Shown: positions 53,109 through 61,249 of the stretch, piece after piece
How positions within the stretch are numbered: the stretch's first letter is position 1
Layout of the letters: the number at the start of each line of letters is the position of its first letter
Assembly: GCA_963745945.1 (NCBI GenBank)
Contig: CAVUZG010000004.1
Coordinates: 434,001-498,000, forward strand
Source: DATFVA01 sp963745945
Lineage (GTDB): Bacteria; Bacteroidota; Ignavibacteria; Ignavibacteriales; Ignavibacteriaceae
Length of the DNA: 64,000 nt
Reading direction: 5' to 3'
Made by a program: the position numbers and the translations under genes
Notes under the pieces: model-generated
Databases searched by the model: none
Told to the model about the DNA's origin: nothing
Seen by the model: the letters and a program-made list of their open reading frames with translations, nothing else

Positions 53109-53378
53109 TTATATTAATGTAAGCGGAGTTCTGAACTCGTGTGAGATATTTGCAAAGAAACGTGATTTCATTCTGTCCGTTTCTTCTCTCTCTTTTAATT
53201 TTACCTCATCCAGCTTCACCTGGTTTTTTAATTGTGTTCTGTTTAATTCGTATCGCCTAAGACTATACAGAATAAAAAGACCAAACAAAATATAAATTGT
53301 ATAAGCCCACCACGTTGCCCAGAAGGGTGGAGGAATAATAATTTTTAATGATGCACCTTGCTTCATTCCATACACCAT
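53109..53378 (-). CDS. HTCS1 fragment: membrane helix and start of the histidine kinase
   Basis: 89 residues. ASLKIIIPPPFWATWW is followed by the helix AYTIYILFGLFILYSL, a short coiled coil, and the phospho-acceptor box FFANISHEFRTPLTLI with the His. It then meets a TAA. The true frame resumes as GPAERINRNSSG. Confidence 0.7.
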   Translation of the reverse strand: MVYGMKQGASLKIIIPPPFWATWWAYTIYILFGLFILYSLRRYELNRTQLKNQVKLDEVKLKEREETDRMKSRFFANISHEFRTPLTLI

Positions 53379-53733
53379 CGAGGTTGCACGATTTTACTCT
53401 GAAGGTATATTCACCCGCATCAAGGTTTGTGTAAATTGCATTTCTCTGTGTGCCTGCATCAATCCAGTCTTTATCAAATCCTTCCAGCTTATATTTGTAC
53501 AGGTTCTTTGATGGATCGCCGTAATGCAGACCCACATAATCAAAGCGGAGATCGTTTTCATTATATGAAAGGTCAAGTTCATCTAAATCAGGAATAAACC
53601 CATCAAATTTTAATTTCTTATCCGGTTCATTGAAAAGGGAAACATTACTGATTACCACCTGCGGAGGTACCGGATCATCTTTTATGCTGTCCGGGTTAAA
53701 CATAATAAACCCGTCATAAGTACCGAAAAGCAT
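53263..53733 (-). CDS. HTCS1 fragment: last propeller blade and Y_Y_Y domain
   Basis: 156 residues from the first in-frame Met; the frame is open upstream to the TAA at 53902 and includes DDSGNLWIGTDNGLSKF. The Y_Y_Y domain shows NDLRFDYVGLHYGDPSKN, YKYKLEGFDKDWIDAG and GEYTFRVKSCNLDGVWNEA. After ARCIIK the frame is lost and the true continuation (KIIIPPPFWATWWAY) is in another frame. Confidence 0.7.
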   Translation of the reverse strand: MLFGTYDGFIMFNPDSIKDDPVPPQVVISNVSLFNEPDKKLKFDGFIPDLDELDLSYNENDLRFDYVGLHYGDPSKNLYKYKLEGFDKDWIDAGTQRNAIYTNLDAGEYTFRVKSCNLDGVWNEARCIIKNYYSSTLLGNVVGLYNLYFVWSFYSV

Positions 53734-54059
53734 TTCGCCGGTTGAGGTTTTAAATGCACTATTCGCCCGATATCTGTTTCCATCAAAATTTTCAGTAATG
53801 AAATAGTTTTTAATATGGTGAGATTGAATATTAAACTTGGATAATCCGTTGTCTGTTCCAATCCAAAGATTGCCTGAATCATCTTCCAGTATAGATTCTA
53901 CTTAATTATTGGCCAGGCCGTCTTTTTCGGTAATATTATATACAGAAATTTCTTTCTTTCTGTCAAACAAATGAAGACCGCTGTCATAAGTTCCAATCCA
54001 GAAATTCCCTTTTATATCTTCATAAATCAGGAGTACAGTTGGAATCGAACTCCCTTTTG

Positions 54060-55661
54060 TTAAAAAAAATGATTTAAAAGTTCCATCACGGAATTGAACT
54101 TATTAAGACCACCTGTATTTGTTCCAATCCAAAATGTACCTTTTCTATCTTTAAATATCTGAAAAACTTTATTACTGCTTATACTTTTTTTATTCTTTGG
54201 ATCGTGGACATATCTAATAAATTTTGCGGAACTTTTATCAAATTTATTTAGTCCGCCAAAGGTTCCTAACCAAAGAATATCTTTTCCGTCCGGCAGGATA
54301 TACGTTATCGCATTATTGCTGATTGTTGTGGAATCATACGGATCGTTTGAGTAAAATTTAAATTTTCCATCAGAAGGGTTAAACTTTCCTAAACCTCTGT
54401 TATTAGCTCCAAACCATATTGTGTTGGAGTTTTCAATGTATAAAGCATAAGTACCATTATTTTCAGGATCGAACTTATAATGATTAAATTTATCAGCAAA
54501 GCGATTAAAACTATAAAGCCCTTCGTCAGCTGTGAACCAGATAACTCCTGACGGATCTTCCGAGATACTGTAAACAGAGTTAAAATTATCCCTTTTGGGG
54601 TTCACAGGATCATAAGTATAGCGTTTAATTTTTTGTTTTTTAGGATCCCATTTATTCAATCCTGCAAGCCAGGTTCCCACCCAAATAATTCCTGATTGAT
54701 CTTTGCAGATGGAATTAACATAGTTACCACTAAGACTATATTGCTTATTGGTGTCGGATTTATACATTTTGAATTGCTCATTCTCCGGGTTGAAACAAAC
54801 CAATCCCTGATTACACTCGTTAGACCAGAAACCACCACCCCATATAAATCCTCGCTCATCTTCTACTAATGGTCCAATATCATTTTCCTTCGTATACTGA
54901 AGTGAGGGTTTTGGTTGATAATACTTGATCGTATTTAGCAGTGAATTAAACTTTGCTAATCCCTTTGAATGTCCTATCCAGATAATTCCATCAGCAGCCT
55001 GAAAAAATGAATTTATATTGCCAAGTTCTGAGTCCATTTTGAATTCAGCCTTCATTTTTAGGGTTTCTTTTTCAGGATCATAAATCATTATCTTGTTCTT
55101 GATTCCCACATAAAGATTTCCCGTCAGTGTGTCTTCAATAAGTGCCCTCACGAAAATTTGTGAGTAGTAAATCCGCTTGAAGCTTCCGGTTAGACGGTCA
55201 AATAATTCCAGCGAATTATTTGTACCAATAAACAGCCTTCCTTCTTTATCTTCATATATAGTCCGAACAGACTTTGAAGTCACATTTGTCGAACCATCGG
55301 CATTATAAATATATCTTTTAAATGTCTCGTTACTGCGGTCAAACTTATTCAGCCCGATGAGCGTTCCTACCCAGAGCGTTCCGGTGTGGTCCTCATAAAT
55401 TTTAATTATCTGCCCACTGCTTATACTTTGAGAATCATCCCGTTCAGGTTTATATACTTTCATATTATAACCGTCGTATCTTACCAATCCATTTTGCGTA
55501 CCAAACCACATATAGCCAAGATGGTCCTGAAGTATACATCGTACACTGTTCTCCGGTAAGCCGTCTGCTATAGTAAGGTGTTCAAAGACAGGCTCGGGCC
55601 AGTTGGTGGTTTTATCTTTGCTTTGCGGAAGGATGTTCAGGAACCAGAAGGGAAAAGACAA
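54060..55661 (-). CDS. HTCS1 sensor fragment (Reg_prop propeller)
   Basis: 533 residues of two-component regulator propeller repeats, e.g. LTIADGLPENSVRCILQDHL, GYMWFGTQNGLVRYDGY and GTLWVGTLIGLNKFDRS. It stops at TAA just after a T8 run; the -1 frame goes on as FFLTKGSS and GNFWIGTYDSGLHLFDRK. The start region lacks a clear signal peptide (MSFPFWFLNILPQSKDK), and upstream DNA is a low-complexity AAAGACAAAAG stretch, so the original N terminus may be lost. Confidence 0.75.
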   Translation of the reverse strand: MSFPFWFLNILPQSKDKTTNWPEPVFEHLTIADGLPENSVRCILQDHLGYMWFGTQNGLVRYDGYNMKVYKPERDDSQSISSGQIIKIYEDHTGTLWVGTLIGLNKFDRSNETFKRYIYNADGSTNVTSKSVRTIYEDKEGRLFIGTNNSLELFDRLTGSFKRIYYSQIFVRALIEDTLTGNLYVGIKNKIMIYDPEKETLKMKAEFKMDSELGNINSFFQAADGIIWIGHSKGLAKFNSLLNTIKYYQPKPSLQYTKENDIGPLVEDERGFIWGGGFWSNECNQGLVCFNPENEQFKMYKSDTNKQYSLSGNYVNSICKDQSGIIWVGTWLAGLNKWDPKKQKIKRYTYDPVNPKRDNFNSVYSISEDPSGVIWFTADEGLYSFNRFADKFNHYKFDPENNGTYALYIENSNTIWFGANNRGLGKFNPSDGKFKFYSNDPYDSTTISNNAITYILPDGKDILWLGTFGGLNKFDKSSAKFIRYVHDPKNKKSISSNKVFQIFKDRKGTFWIGTNTGGLNKFNSVMELLNHFF

Positions 55662-56002
55662 AAGTCAAAAGACAAAAGGAAAAATGAATTCTATAGCCAG
55701 GTGTTTTAGACATTTAAAATGGTTTAATGGGTGGTGTAGTGTGGAAGTTGTAATAATTTACTATCAAATGCAAATGTATCTTGCCTGCCGGGTGTCCTGC
55801 CCCACCTTCAAAAATGCTTGAGGAGAGACAGGCATTCTGTACCCTGTCTCTGTTTCCTTCGATTATAAGTTGACTTCAAGCTTTTCTAATGTGACCTCTC
55901 CCAAAAGTCTCCATGTTAAAAGTATAATTAAGGATTTTAATATACTTTGGTAGTAACAAACGAAATTCTGAAAAGTTGATGAATGGAATGCTGGTTAATG
56001 AT
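55662..56002. other. non-coding gap between the two HTCS genes
   Basis: 341 bases with no credible gene. It holds a low-complexity stretch of AAAGACAAAAG-type repeats (about 55650-55681) next to the HTCS1 start. A hairpin at about 55825-55850 (GAGACAGG, loop CATTCTGTAC, CCTGTCTC) may be the terminator of HTCS2, 150 bases after its last codon, or a REP-like element. Confidence 0.5.
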
Positions 56003-56629
56003 TTATGCCACTTCGCTTGGTGTGAAGCCAAACTCTTCCTTGAAGCAGCGTGTGAAATATTGGGGACTTGAGAAACCCACTGAGTAAGCAATCTCAGAAA
56101 TATTTCCTTTCTGTTCTTCTATCATCTTCTTCGCTTTGTTTAATCTGGCTGATCTTAAATAATGACTGGCTGATTTGCCTGATAATGCTTTAAGTTTTCT
56201 ATGTAATTGTACTCTGCTCATTCCTACTTCATTACCAAACTGTTCTATGCTAAATCCTTCTTCTGCCAGATGTTTCTCAATTACTTCCATTACTTTAGAC
56301 ATAAACTTTTCATCAAGATTACTGAGTTTCCCCGCATTGGCTTCGCCGGTGTGAGACAGGTTCTCTTCAGCTTTTGGAGTTGGGATAAAATCTACGCTAC
56401 CGTATTTTTCTTGTAGCTTTTTGCGGACATTTATAAGATTCTTAATTCTAATCTGGAGTTCTTTTGTATCAAATGGTTTTGTCAGATAAGCGTCTGCTCC
56501 TGTCTCTATTCCTTCAAGCTTACTTTCCTGTTCAGATTTGGCAGTGAGCAGAATTATAGGAATGTGACTTGTCCTTTCATCATTCTTTAATATTCTTGTA
56601 AGTTCGTTTCCGTCCATCTTCGGCATCAT
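56003..56629 (-). CDS. HTCS2 fragment: receiver end and AraC-type domain
   Basis: 208 residues from MMPKMDGNELTR; the frame is open upstream to about 56849 and includes NIILVVEDNADVRE with the acidic pocket, so the receiver is complete here. The DNA-binding domain (MSRVQLHRKLKALSGK, ISEIAYSVGFSSPQYFTRCF) joins it in frame, unlike in HTCS1. Confidence 0.8.
   Translation of the reverse strand: MMPKMDGNELTRILKNDERTSHIPIILLTAKSEQESKLEGIETGADAYLTKPFDTKELQIRIKNLINVRKKLQEKYGSVDFIPTPKAEENLSHTGEANAGKLSNLDEKFMSKVMEVIEKHLAEEGFSIEQFGNEVGMSRVQLHRKLKALSGKSASHYLRSARLNKAKKMIEEQKGNISEIAYSVGFSSPQYFTRCFKEEFGFTPSEVA
56130..56393. repeat. long near-identical tract, copy 2 (HTCS2)
   Basis: 264 bases matching 51623-51887 of HTCS1; this copy lacks the extra base and so keeps the frame from receiver to AraC domain. 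Confidence 0.8.
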
Positions 56630-56849
56630 TACATCGCTTATTATAAGATCAGGAATTATCTTCTCTGCTTTTCTTACTCCCTGTTCGCCGTTCGACGCTT
56701 CCTCAATGTGAAACTCTTTACCTAGTGAATCCTTTATAAATTCTCTTACATCTGCGTTGTCCTCTACTACAAGAATTATATTTTTATCTTTATTGCTATC
56801 TTCACTTTCAATACTATCCTTAACCGTTGAAAGAACAAATTCTGCTTTA

Positions 56850-57440
56850 TTAATCTAGTATTTCCGGATCTATTGCTGGTCTCTCATTCACAAATATCTC
56901 GTAATCTTTTAAATGATTCCTGCCAAGAGGTAGTTCAATAGTAAATTCTGTCCATCCTGTGCCGTGTGATCCCGATTCCTCTGGTTTACTGTCAACTGAA
57001 ATAGTTCCTTGATGAAGTTCTACAAGTTCTTTCGTTAACGCCAAACCAATTCCTGTTCCTTCGTGTTCTCTTGTTTGCGAGCTGTCTACCTGGTAGAATC
57101 TGTCGAATAATTTTGGAAGTTCTTCTTCTGAAATTCCTATTCCTGTATCTTTAACTTTTATTTCAACCACTCCCTCGTTGTCATTTCGACCGAAGGGAGA
57201 AATCTTATTCCCATAAAGCAAAGATTTCTCAGTCGAAGACTCCTTCGAAATGACATTATTAGTTTGTGATTCTTTAATGGAAACCAAAATCTGTCCCCCC
57301 TCAGGTGTAAACTTAAATGCATTTGATAAGATGTTGGTCATAATCTTTGTCATCTTTTCTTTATCAAAGTATAATTCAATATTTTCTTTTTGCGGCTTTA
57401 ACTTTGAGTGATATGTCTTTTCCTTCAGCAACTGACTCAA
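56850..57440 (-). CDS. HTCS2 fragment: kinase ATPase domain
   Basis: 196 residues. The first 17 are off-frame; IELYFDKEKMTKIMTNILSN, KDTGIGISEEELPKLFDRFY and HEGTGIGLALTKELV give the ATPase domain. It carries the same 25-residue palindrome-encoded insertion as HTCS1. It ends in DPEILD at a TAA one base out of frame from the receiver. Confidence 0.8.
   Translation of the reverse strand: MSQLLKEKTYHSKLKPQKENIELYFDKEKMTKIMTNILSNAFKFTPEGGQILVSIKESQTNNVISKESSTEKSLLYGNKISPFGRNDNEGVVEIKVKDTGIGISEEELPKLFDRFYQVDSSQTREHEGTGIGLALTKELVELHQGTISVDSKPEESGSHGTGWTEFTIELPLGRNHLKDYEIFVNERPAIDPEILD
57111..57326. repeat. near-identical kinase tract, copy 2 (HTCS2)
   Basis: About 215 bases nearly identical to 52580-52795 of HTCS1, including the palindromic element at 57180-57254. 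Confidence 0.75.
57180..57254. repeat. 75-bp palindromic element inside HTCS2
   Basis: Same sequence and same insertion point as the element at 52649-52723. The shared position shows that it was present before the genes duplicated or was copied by gene conversion. Confidence 0.75.
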
Positions 57441-57572
57441 ATGACATAGTTATTCCTTTAACAAAGGCGACAATGTTATTGCTTCGATGCTTTTAATCCA
57501 GCTTGCCAGATTCAAGCTTTGAGAGATCAAGGAGCTGGTTAATAAGACCAAGCAAACGGTTTGCATTTCTCT

Positions 57573-60221
57573 TTATCTATCTGCCTTCTTTTTTATTTCT
57601 TCCTGATTTGAATCAGTAACAATACTTTCACTTGGTCCTAAGATTAATGTTAGCGGTGTCCTGAACTCGTGAGATATGTTTGCAAAGAAACGGGATTTCA
57701 TTCTGTCCGTTTCTTCTCTCTCTTTTAATTTTACTTCGTCAAGTTTAACCTGGTTCTTTAATTGAGTTCTGTTTAATTCATAACGTCTTATGCTGTACAG
57801 AACGACGAGACCAAACAAAACATAAATTGTGTATGCCCACCAGGTTTCCCAGAATGGCGGGGTGATTATAATCTTCATTGATGCAATTTTATTACTCCAG
57901 ATACCATCGCTGTTGGTACCCTTGACATTAAGTGTATATTCGCCGGGACCAAGCCCGGTGAACGTAACCTCTCTTCTTGTACCAAGCTGTATCCAATCCT
58001 CATTAAATCCTTCAAGTTTATAGGCAAAGCGATTTTTTATCGGCGCATAATAATCGAACAAGGCAAATTCGAACGAAAATACGTTTTGGTCGTAGGACAA
58101 GGTTATCTCTTTAGTTTCAGAGATAACTCTCTTTAGAATAGAATTACTATCTCTCACTGAAACCGACTTATTAAAAAGCCTGAAGTCAGTAAATACTAAG
58201 TTCACATCAGCATCTTTGTTTGCCACCTGCTCAGGATAAAAGTAATTGAAACCATCAATACCTCCAAAAAACATTTCTCCCGATTTACTCTTGAAGTATG
58301 CCCCGGTATTAAATTCGTCGCTCTGCAATCCGTCATTAGCATTATAATTAATAAATTGTTTAGAGATGGGATTGTATTTGGATATTCCCCTGTTGGTGCT
58401 CAACCACAAATTCCCCTTTTTATCGGACAATATTCCATAGACGACATTATCAGGCAAACCATCCTCTTCCGAAATATGTGTGAAGGTTTCCGTATGCCTA
58501 TTGAATAAATTTAATCCGCCGCCATTTGTACCGATCCAGAGTTTCTCCGACGGTTCAAGCGGATCAGGGCAAATACACATCGTCCAGTTCCTGGAGATGC
58601 TCGTCAGGTCAACTGGATCATTACTGTAAATCGTAAATTTCTTTGACTGTTGATTGAATTTTACAAGACCTATAGTGGAAGTAAACCAGATGTTTCCCGA
58701 CATATCCTGATAAAGTGCAGCATGCCAATTTTCACCATATTGCGGAGGCTTATTATTGAAGCGATAGCTTACATACTGCCCCCCGGCAGCATCAGTCAAT
58801 TCCCTCAGATTTCTGCCGGTGACAAACCAGATCTTACCCTCCCGGTCAGAAAAGACTCCGTGCACAGCCATATCGGGAAAATCTGTGATATGATATGCCT
58901 TCCGGTTTGATCGAAGATCATAGCTCGTCAGTCCCGCTGCACTTACAAACCAGACGATTTCGTTTCGATCCTCGGCGATTGCCAAAGCGCCGGTACCGAC
59001 AAAAAGTTTCTTTTTGAGCATATCCATAAAGGACGTTACTTCGTTGGTTGTTCGGTCCCATTTGTAGATGTGGGTCCAGGTGCCGAACCACAAGTTTTTC
59101 CGTGAATCTTCTAAGAATGCCCGAACGCTCAGGTGATTTTCAGGAGTCTTTTTAGATAAGGTAAACTTCCTGAACCGATTCGATTCCGGAAAGTATACAT
59201 AAAGTCCGTATCCGCTCGCTATCCAGATGTTTCCGGCCCGATCTCCAAAGACCCGGGCGCCGGATTCCGGGAAATTCTTAATCCGGAATCGTTGATACGT
59301 GCTGCCGTTCTTCTTAAAGATGTATTTATCAGTCCATATCATTCCGTTACGATCGTGTGCAATCCCGCTGATATCTACCCCATTTTGTTCTCCATGTCTA
59401 TAGAGAGTGGCAGCGCCTGTTTCCTTGTTGAACAGGATGAGACCCGATTTGAGTCCGAGCCACAATGTGCTGTCGTTCTCCTCCGCTATTGTGCTTATAT
59501 TGCCGGGTAAATATTTAATATTTTTTTCTAAATCTTTGAAGTGATAGTACTGAGGCGGTTTTTTACTGTCCGGCCTGAGTTTAACCAGTCCGTCGTTGGT
59601 TCCCAGCCAGAGAGTTCCATCATTATCCGGTAAGATAACCAGAATCTGAGGATTGTCCGGATGATAGTAGTACTGAACGAGCTTAAAGTCGGACTTCTCA
59701 ATGCTTTGGCGTGAGATCCTGAACAGGCGGCTGGTAACCGGAAAACTTGAAGCATCGGTTTCACTAATCCAGATATTTCCATTTTTGTCTTCAGCGATGT
59801 TGCCAGCAATACCGTCTGTCGTGAATGGCTTTCTCAAAACCATCTCTGTATTAGGGTCCAGGATGTCGTATCCAGATCCCTCTATATTTATCCAGAGCAA
59901 TCCCCGGCTGTCTTCGAAAATTACCCGAACGGCATCTCCCGACAGCGTTGTGGTGTCAAATGGATTATGGGTGTACTTGGTAAAGGTATAACCGTCATAT
60001 TTTTGCAATCCGCTGCTTGTACCAAACCACATAAATCCCCTGCTGTCCTGCGCAATAACTCTCACATAATTTTGTGAGAGTCCGTCCTTTGTGGTGAGGT
60101 GTTTAAATTTTATATCAGACCAGCCAACATCACTATTACGTTGAGCCTGGACGTAATTATTGCAACACAGCAAACAAAACAGGCACAAAAAATATATCGT
60201 ATATTTTCTTCTGAAGGACAA
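57573..60221 (-). CDS. HTCS2 sensor half (propeller, Y_Y_Y, helix, start of kinase)
   Basis: 882 residues. A signal peptide (LCLFCLLCCNNYVQAQ) is followed by propeller repeats (HLTTKDGLSQNYVRVIAQDS, GFMWFGTSSGLQKYDGY, GLLWINIEGSGYDIL), a Y_Y_Y domain (FAYKLEGFNEDWIQLG), the helix WWAYTIYVLFGLVVLYSI and the box ANISHEFRTPLTLILGPSE. It ends at TAA soon after. The propeller DNA is visibly G+C-rich: hand counts give 34/60 at 59221-59280 and 32/60 at 59401-59460, against 18/60 at 54421-54480 in HTCS1. Its origin may differ from the rest. Confidence 0.85.
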   Translation of the reverse strand: MSFRRKYTIYFLCLFCLLCCNNYVQAQRNSDVGWSDIKFKHLTTKDGLSQNYVRVIAQDSRGFMWFGTSSGLQKYDGYTFTKYTHNPFDTTTLSGDAVRVIFEDSRGLLWINIEGSGYDILDPNTEMVLRKPFTTDGIAGNIAEDKNGNIWISETDASSFPVTSRLFRISRQSIEKSDFKLVQYYYHPDNPQILVILPDNDGTLWLGTNDGLVKLRPDSKKPPQYYHFKDLEKNIKYLPGNISTIAEENDSTLWLGLKSGLILFNKETGAATLYRHGEQNGVDISGIAHDRNGMIWTDKYIFKKNGSTYQRFRIKNFPESGARVFGDRAGNIWIASGYGLYVYFPESNRFRKFTLSKKTPENHLSVRAFLEDSRKNLWFGTWTHIYKWDRTTNEVTSFMDMLKKKLFVGTGALAIAEDRNEIVWFVSAAGLTSYDLRSNRKAYHITDFPDMAVHGVFSDREGKIWFVTGRNLRELTDAAGGQYVSYRFNNKPPQYGENWHAALYQDMSGNIWFTSTIGLVKFNQQSKKFTIYSNDPVDLTSISRNWTMCICPDPLEPSEKLWIGTNGGGLNLFNRHTETFTHISEEDGLPDNVVYGILSDKKGNLWLSTNRGISKYNPISKQFINYNANDGLQSDEFNTGAYFKSKSGEMFFGGIDGFNYFYPEQVANKDADVNLVFTDFRLFNKSVSVRDSNSILKRVISETKEITLSYDQNVFSFEFALFDYYAPIKNRFAYKLEGFNEDWIQLGTRREVTFTGLGPGEYTLNVKGTNSDGIWSNKIASMKIIITPPFWETWWAYTIYVLFGLVVLYSIRRYELNRTQLKNQVKLDEVKLKEREETDRMKSRFFANISHEFRTPLTLILGPSESIVTDSNQEEIKKKADR

Positions 60222-60376
60222 TCTAAATCTTTAGATTATTAGAGGAATAGGATGGAATTGATTGAAATTAACCAATAAATATTACTAATACAATTAAATA
60301 TTAATAATTATTGATAAAGATAAGTGGGGATTTATGATCAAACCGTAAGAAGAGAAATTATGATGAATAAAAATCC

Positions 60377-60398
60377 CCCTCTAAATTAATAGAGAGGG
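60377..60398. terminator. hairpin, near copy of the one at 50625
   Basis: CCCTCT, loop AAATTAAT-type, AGAGGG, with the same flanking bases (GGAGTGCATATTATT) as at 50641-50665. It lies directly after the lipoprotein remnant, as in the intact copy. Confidence 0.55.
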
Positions 60399-60464
60399 TT
60401 TAAGGAGTGCATATTATTTGGGCTATCGAACAATTTCATTTTGCGCTCATTATGTAAGTAATAT

Positions 60465-60553
60465 TAATCTGTGTGAATACCTGGAACACTGGATCCATTT
60501 ATGAGTTCAAGCCACCTGTTACTCAAATTTACATTATCTGATGATAAGTAATC
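60465..60553 (-). pseudogene. remnant of a second lipoprotein gene (C-terminal end)
   Basis: The minus strand reads SSDNVNLSNRWLELINGSS and ends PGIHTD-stop, matching the intact lipoprotein end (TLDAMWLELNDGTLASGN, then GTD-stop). The DNA downstream (60371-60465) also matches 50630-50712. About 28 codons remain; a stop precedes them and no start is present. It shows that lipoprotein and HTCS once formed a duplicated unit. The rest of the gap 60222-60622 shows no gene. Confidence 0.7.
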
Positions 60554-60622
60554 TTAAAAACCTTATTTTTGTAATCAAATCAGATATCATTTTTATAAAG
60601 AGTTTATTGGACTTATAAAAAT

Positions 60623-61156
60623 TTGATCAGGAGCTTAATAACAACCGGAATGATTTTACTGATAATTTCTCACGGAATTGTTCAGTTTACTTTTTTTAGT
60701 ATTCTGCAGATAACTCACCAGGCAGGGTTTTCAGAAATAATTAAAGAACATGATTCTTTTAAACAAGAACAGGTATTTAAGTTTGCACGGGAAGATTTTG
60801 ACAGGAATTTCGTTGGGATAGAGTGGAAAAATGAAAATGAGTTTAGAAAAGATGAGGCGATGTTTGATGTTCTAAAAGTAGAAGAGAAGAATGATTCAAT
60901 TTATATATACTGCATTCATGATGAAAAAGAATCAGATCTTTATGGCGTTCTTGATAAGTTTCTCTACCAGGCTAATGAAAATTCTGAAAACGACGAGACA
61001 AGTACATTAAATTTATTCCTCAGCCAGTTTTTTTCTATTACTCCCTGTTCCGATTTATCTCTCCAACCACCGGTAGATAACAATTATTATTATTCCTTTG
61101 CCGATCAATTACTTGAAGGAGAAATTCTTTTAAATACTCCCCCACCCCAGGTTTAG
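60623..61156 (+). CDS. small membrane-anchored protein upstream of a TonB receptor
   Basis: 177 residues from a TTG preceded by no strong site; an ATG nine codons later is also possible. An N-terminal helix (GMILLIISHGIVQFTFF) is followed by a soluble part: EFRKDEAMFDVLKVEEKNDS and IYIYCIHDEKESDLYGVLDK, and a Pro tail (NTPPPQV). Similar small proteins accompany TonB-dependent receptors in Bacteroidota, from memory, but their role is unknown to me. It lies 93 bases upstream of the receptor. Confidence 0.6.
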   Translation: MIRSLITTGMILLIISHGIVQFTFFSILQITHQAGFSEIIKEHDSFKQEQVFKFAREDFDRNFVGIEWKNENEFRKDEAMFDVLKVEEKNDSIYIYCIHDEKESDLYGVLDKFLYQANENSENDETSTLNLFLSQFFSITPCSDLSLQPPVDNNYYYSFADQLLEGEILLNTPPPQV

Positions 61157-61249
61157 TTTAATAGCCCGCAATACAAATGAATTTCCGAAAGCTTTATTGG
61201 ATAGAGCTTTCATGATTCTTATTCTTAACTAAACAAACAGGTATTTAAA

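Larger units (their letters stand above)
51493..55661 (-). pseudogene. hybrid two-component system protein 1 (HTCS1), multiply disrupted
   Basis: Read across lesions, the minus strand encodes one HTCS of about 1,390 residues: propeller sensor, Y_Y_Y domain, membrane helix, histidine kinase, receiver and AraC-type DNA-binding domain. Lesions seen: a -1 shift at a run of eight T (54062-54069); an in-frame TAA at 53902-53904; shifts near 53355 and 53110; an extra base at about 51791, shown by comparison with the paralogue, which lacks it. With five lesions it cannot make a full protein. The next gene downstream is a lipoprotein behind repeated sites. Confidence 0.8.
56003..60221 (-). pseudogene. 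hybrid two-component system protein 2 (HTCS2), multiply disrupted
   Basis: Second HTCS in tandem, about 1,400 residues when read across lesions, same domain order as HTCS1. Lesions: a shift near 57575; a missing base near 57493 and an extra base near 57478, which compensate; an extra A in a run (57387-57391 on the plus strand is T5); an extra T near 56851. The sensor half (57.6-60.2 kb) is intact, with a signal peptide, and is richer in G+C than its neighbours. The kinase and receiver half is A+T-rich and broken. Confidence 0.8.

Noticed and set aside
53682..53882. 66-codon minus-strand frame in the HTCS1 gap
   Set aside because: It is out of phase with the propeller blade DDSGNLWIGTDNGLSKF that covers the same DNA.
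55876..56091. 71-codon minus-strand frame after HTCS2
   Set aside because: It overlaps the end of the AraC domain in another frame and then runs into non-coding DNA.
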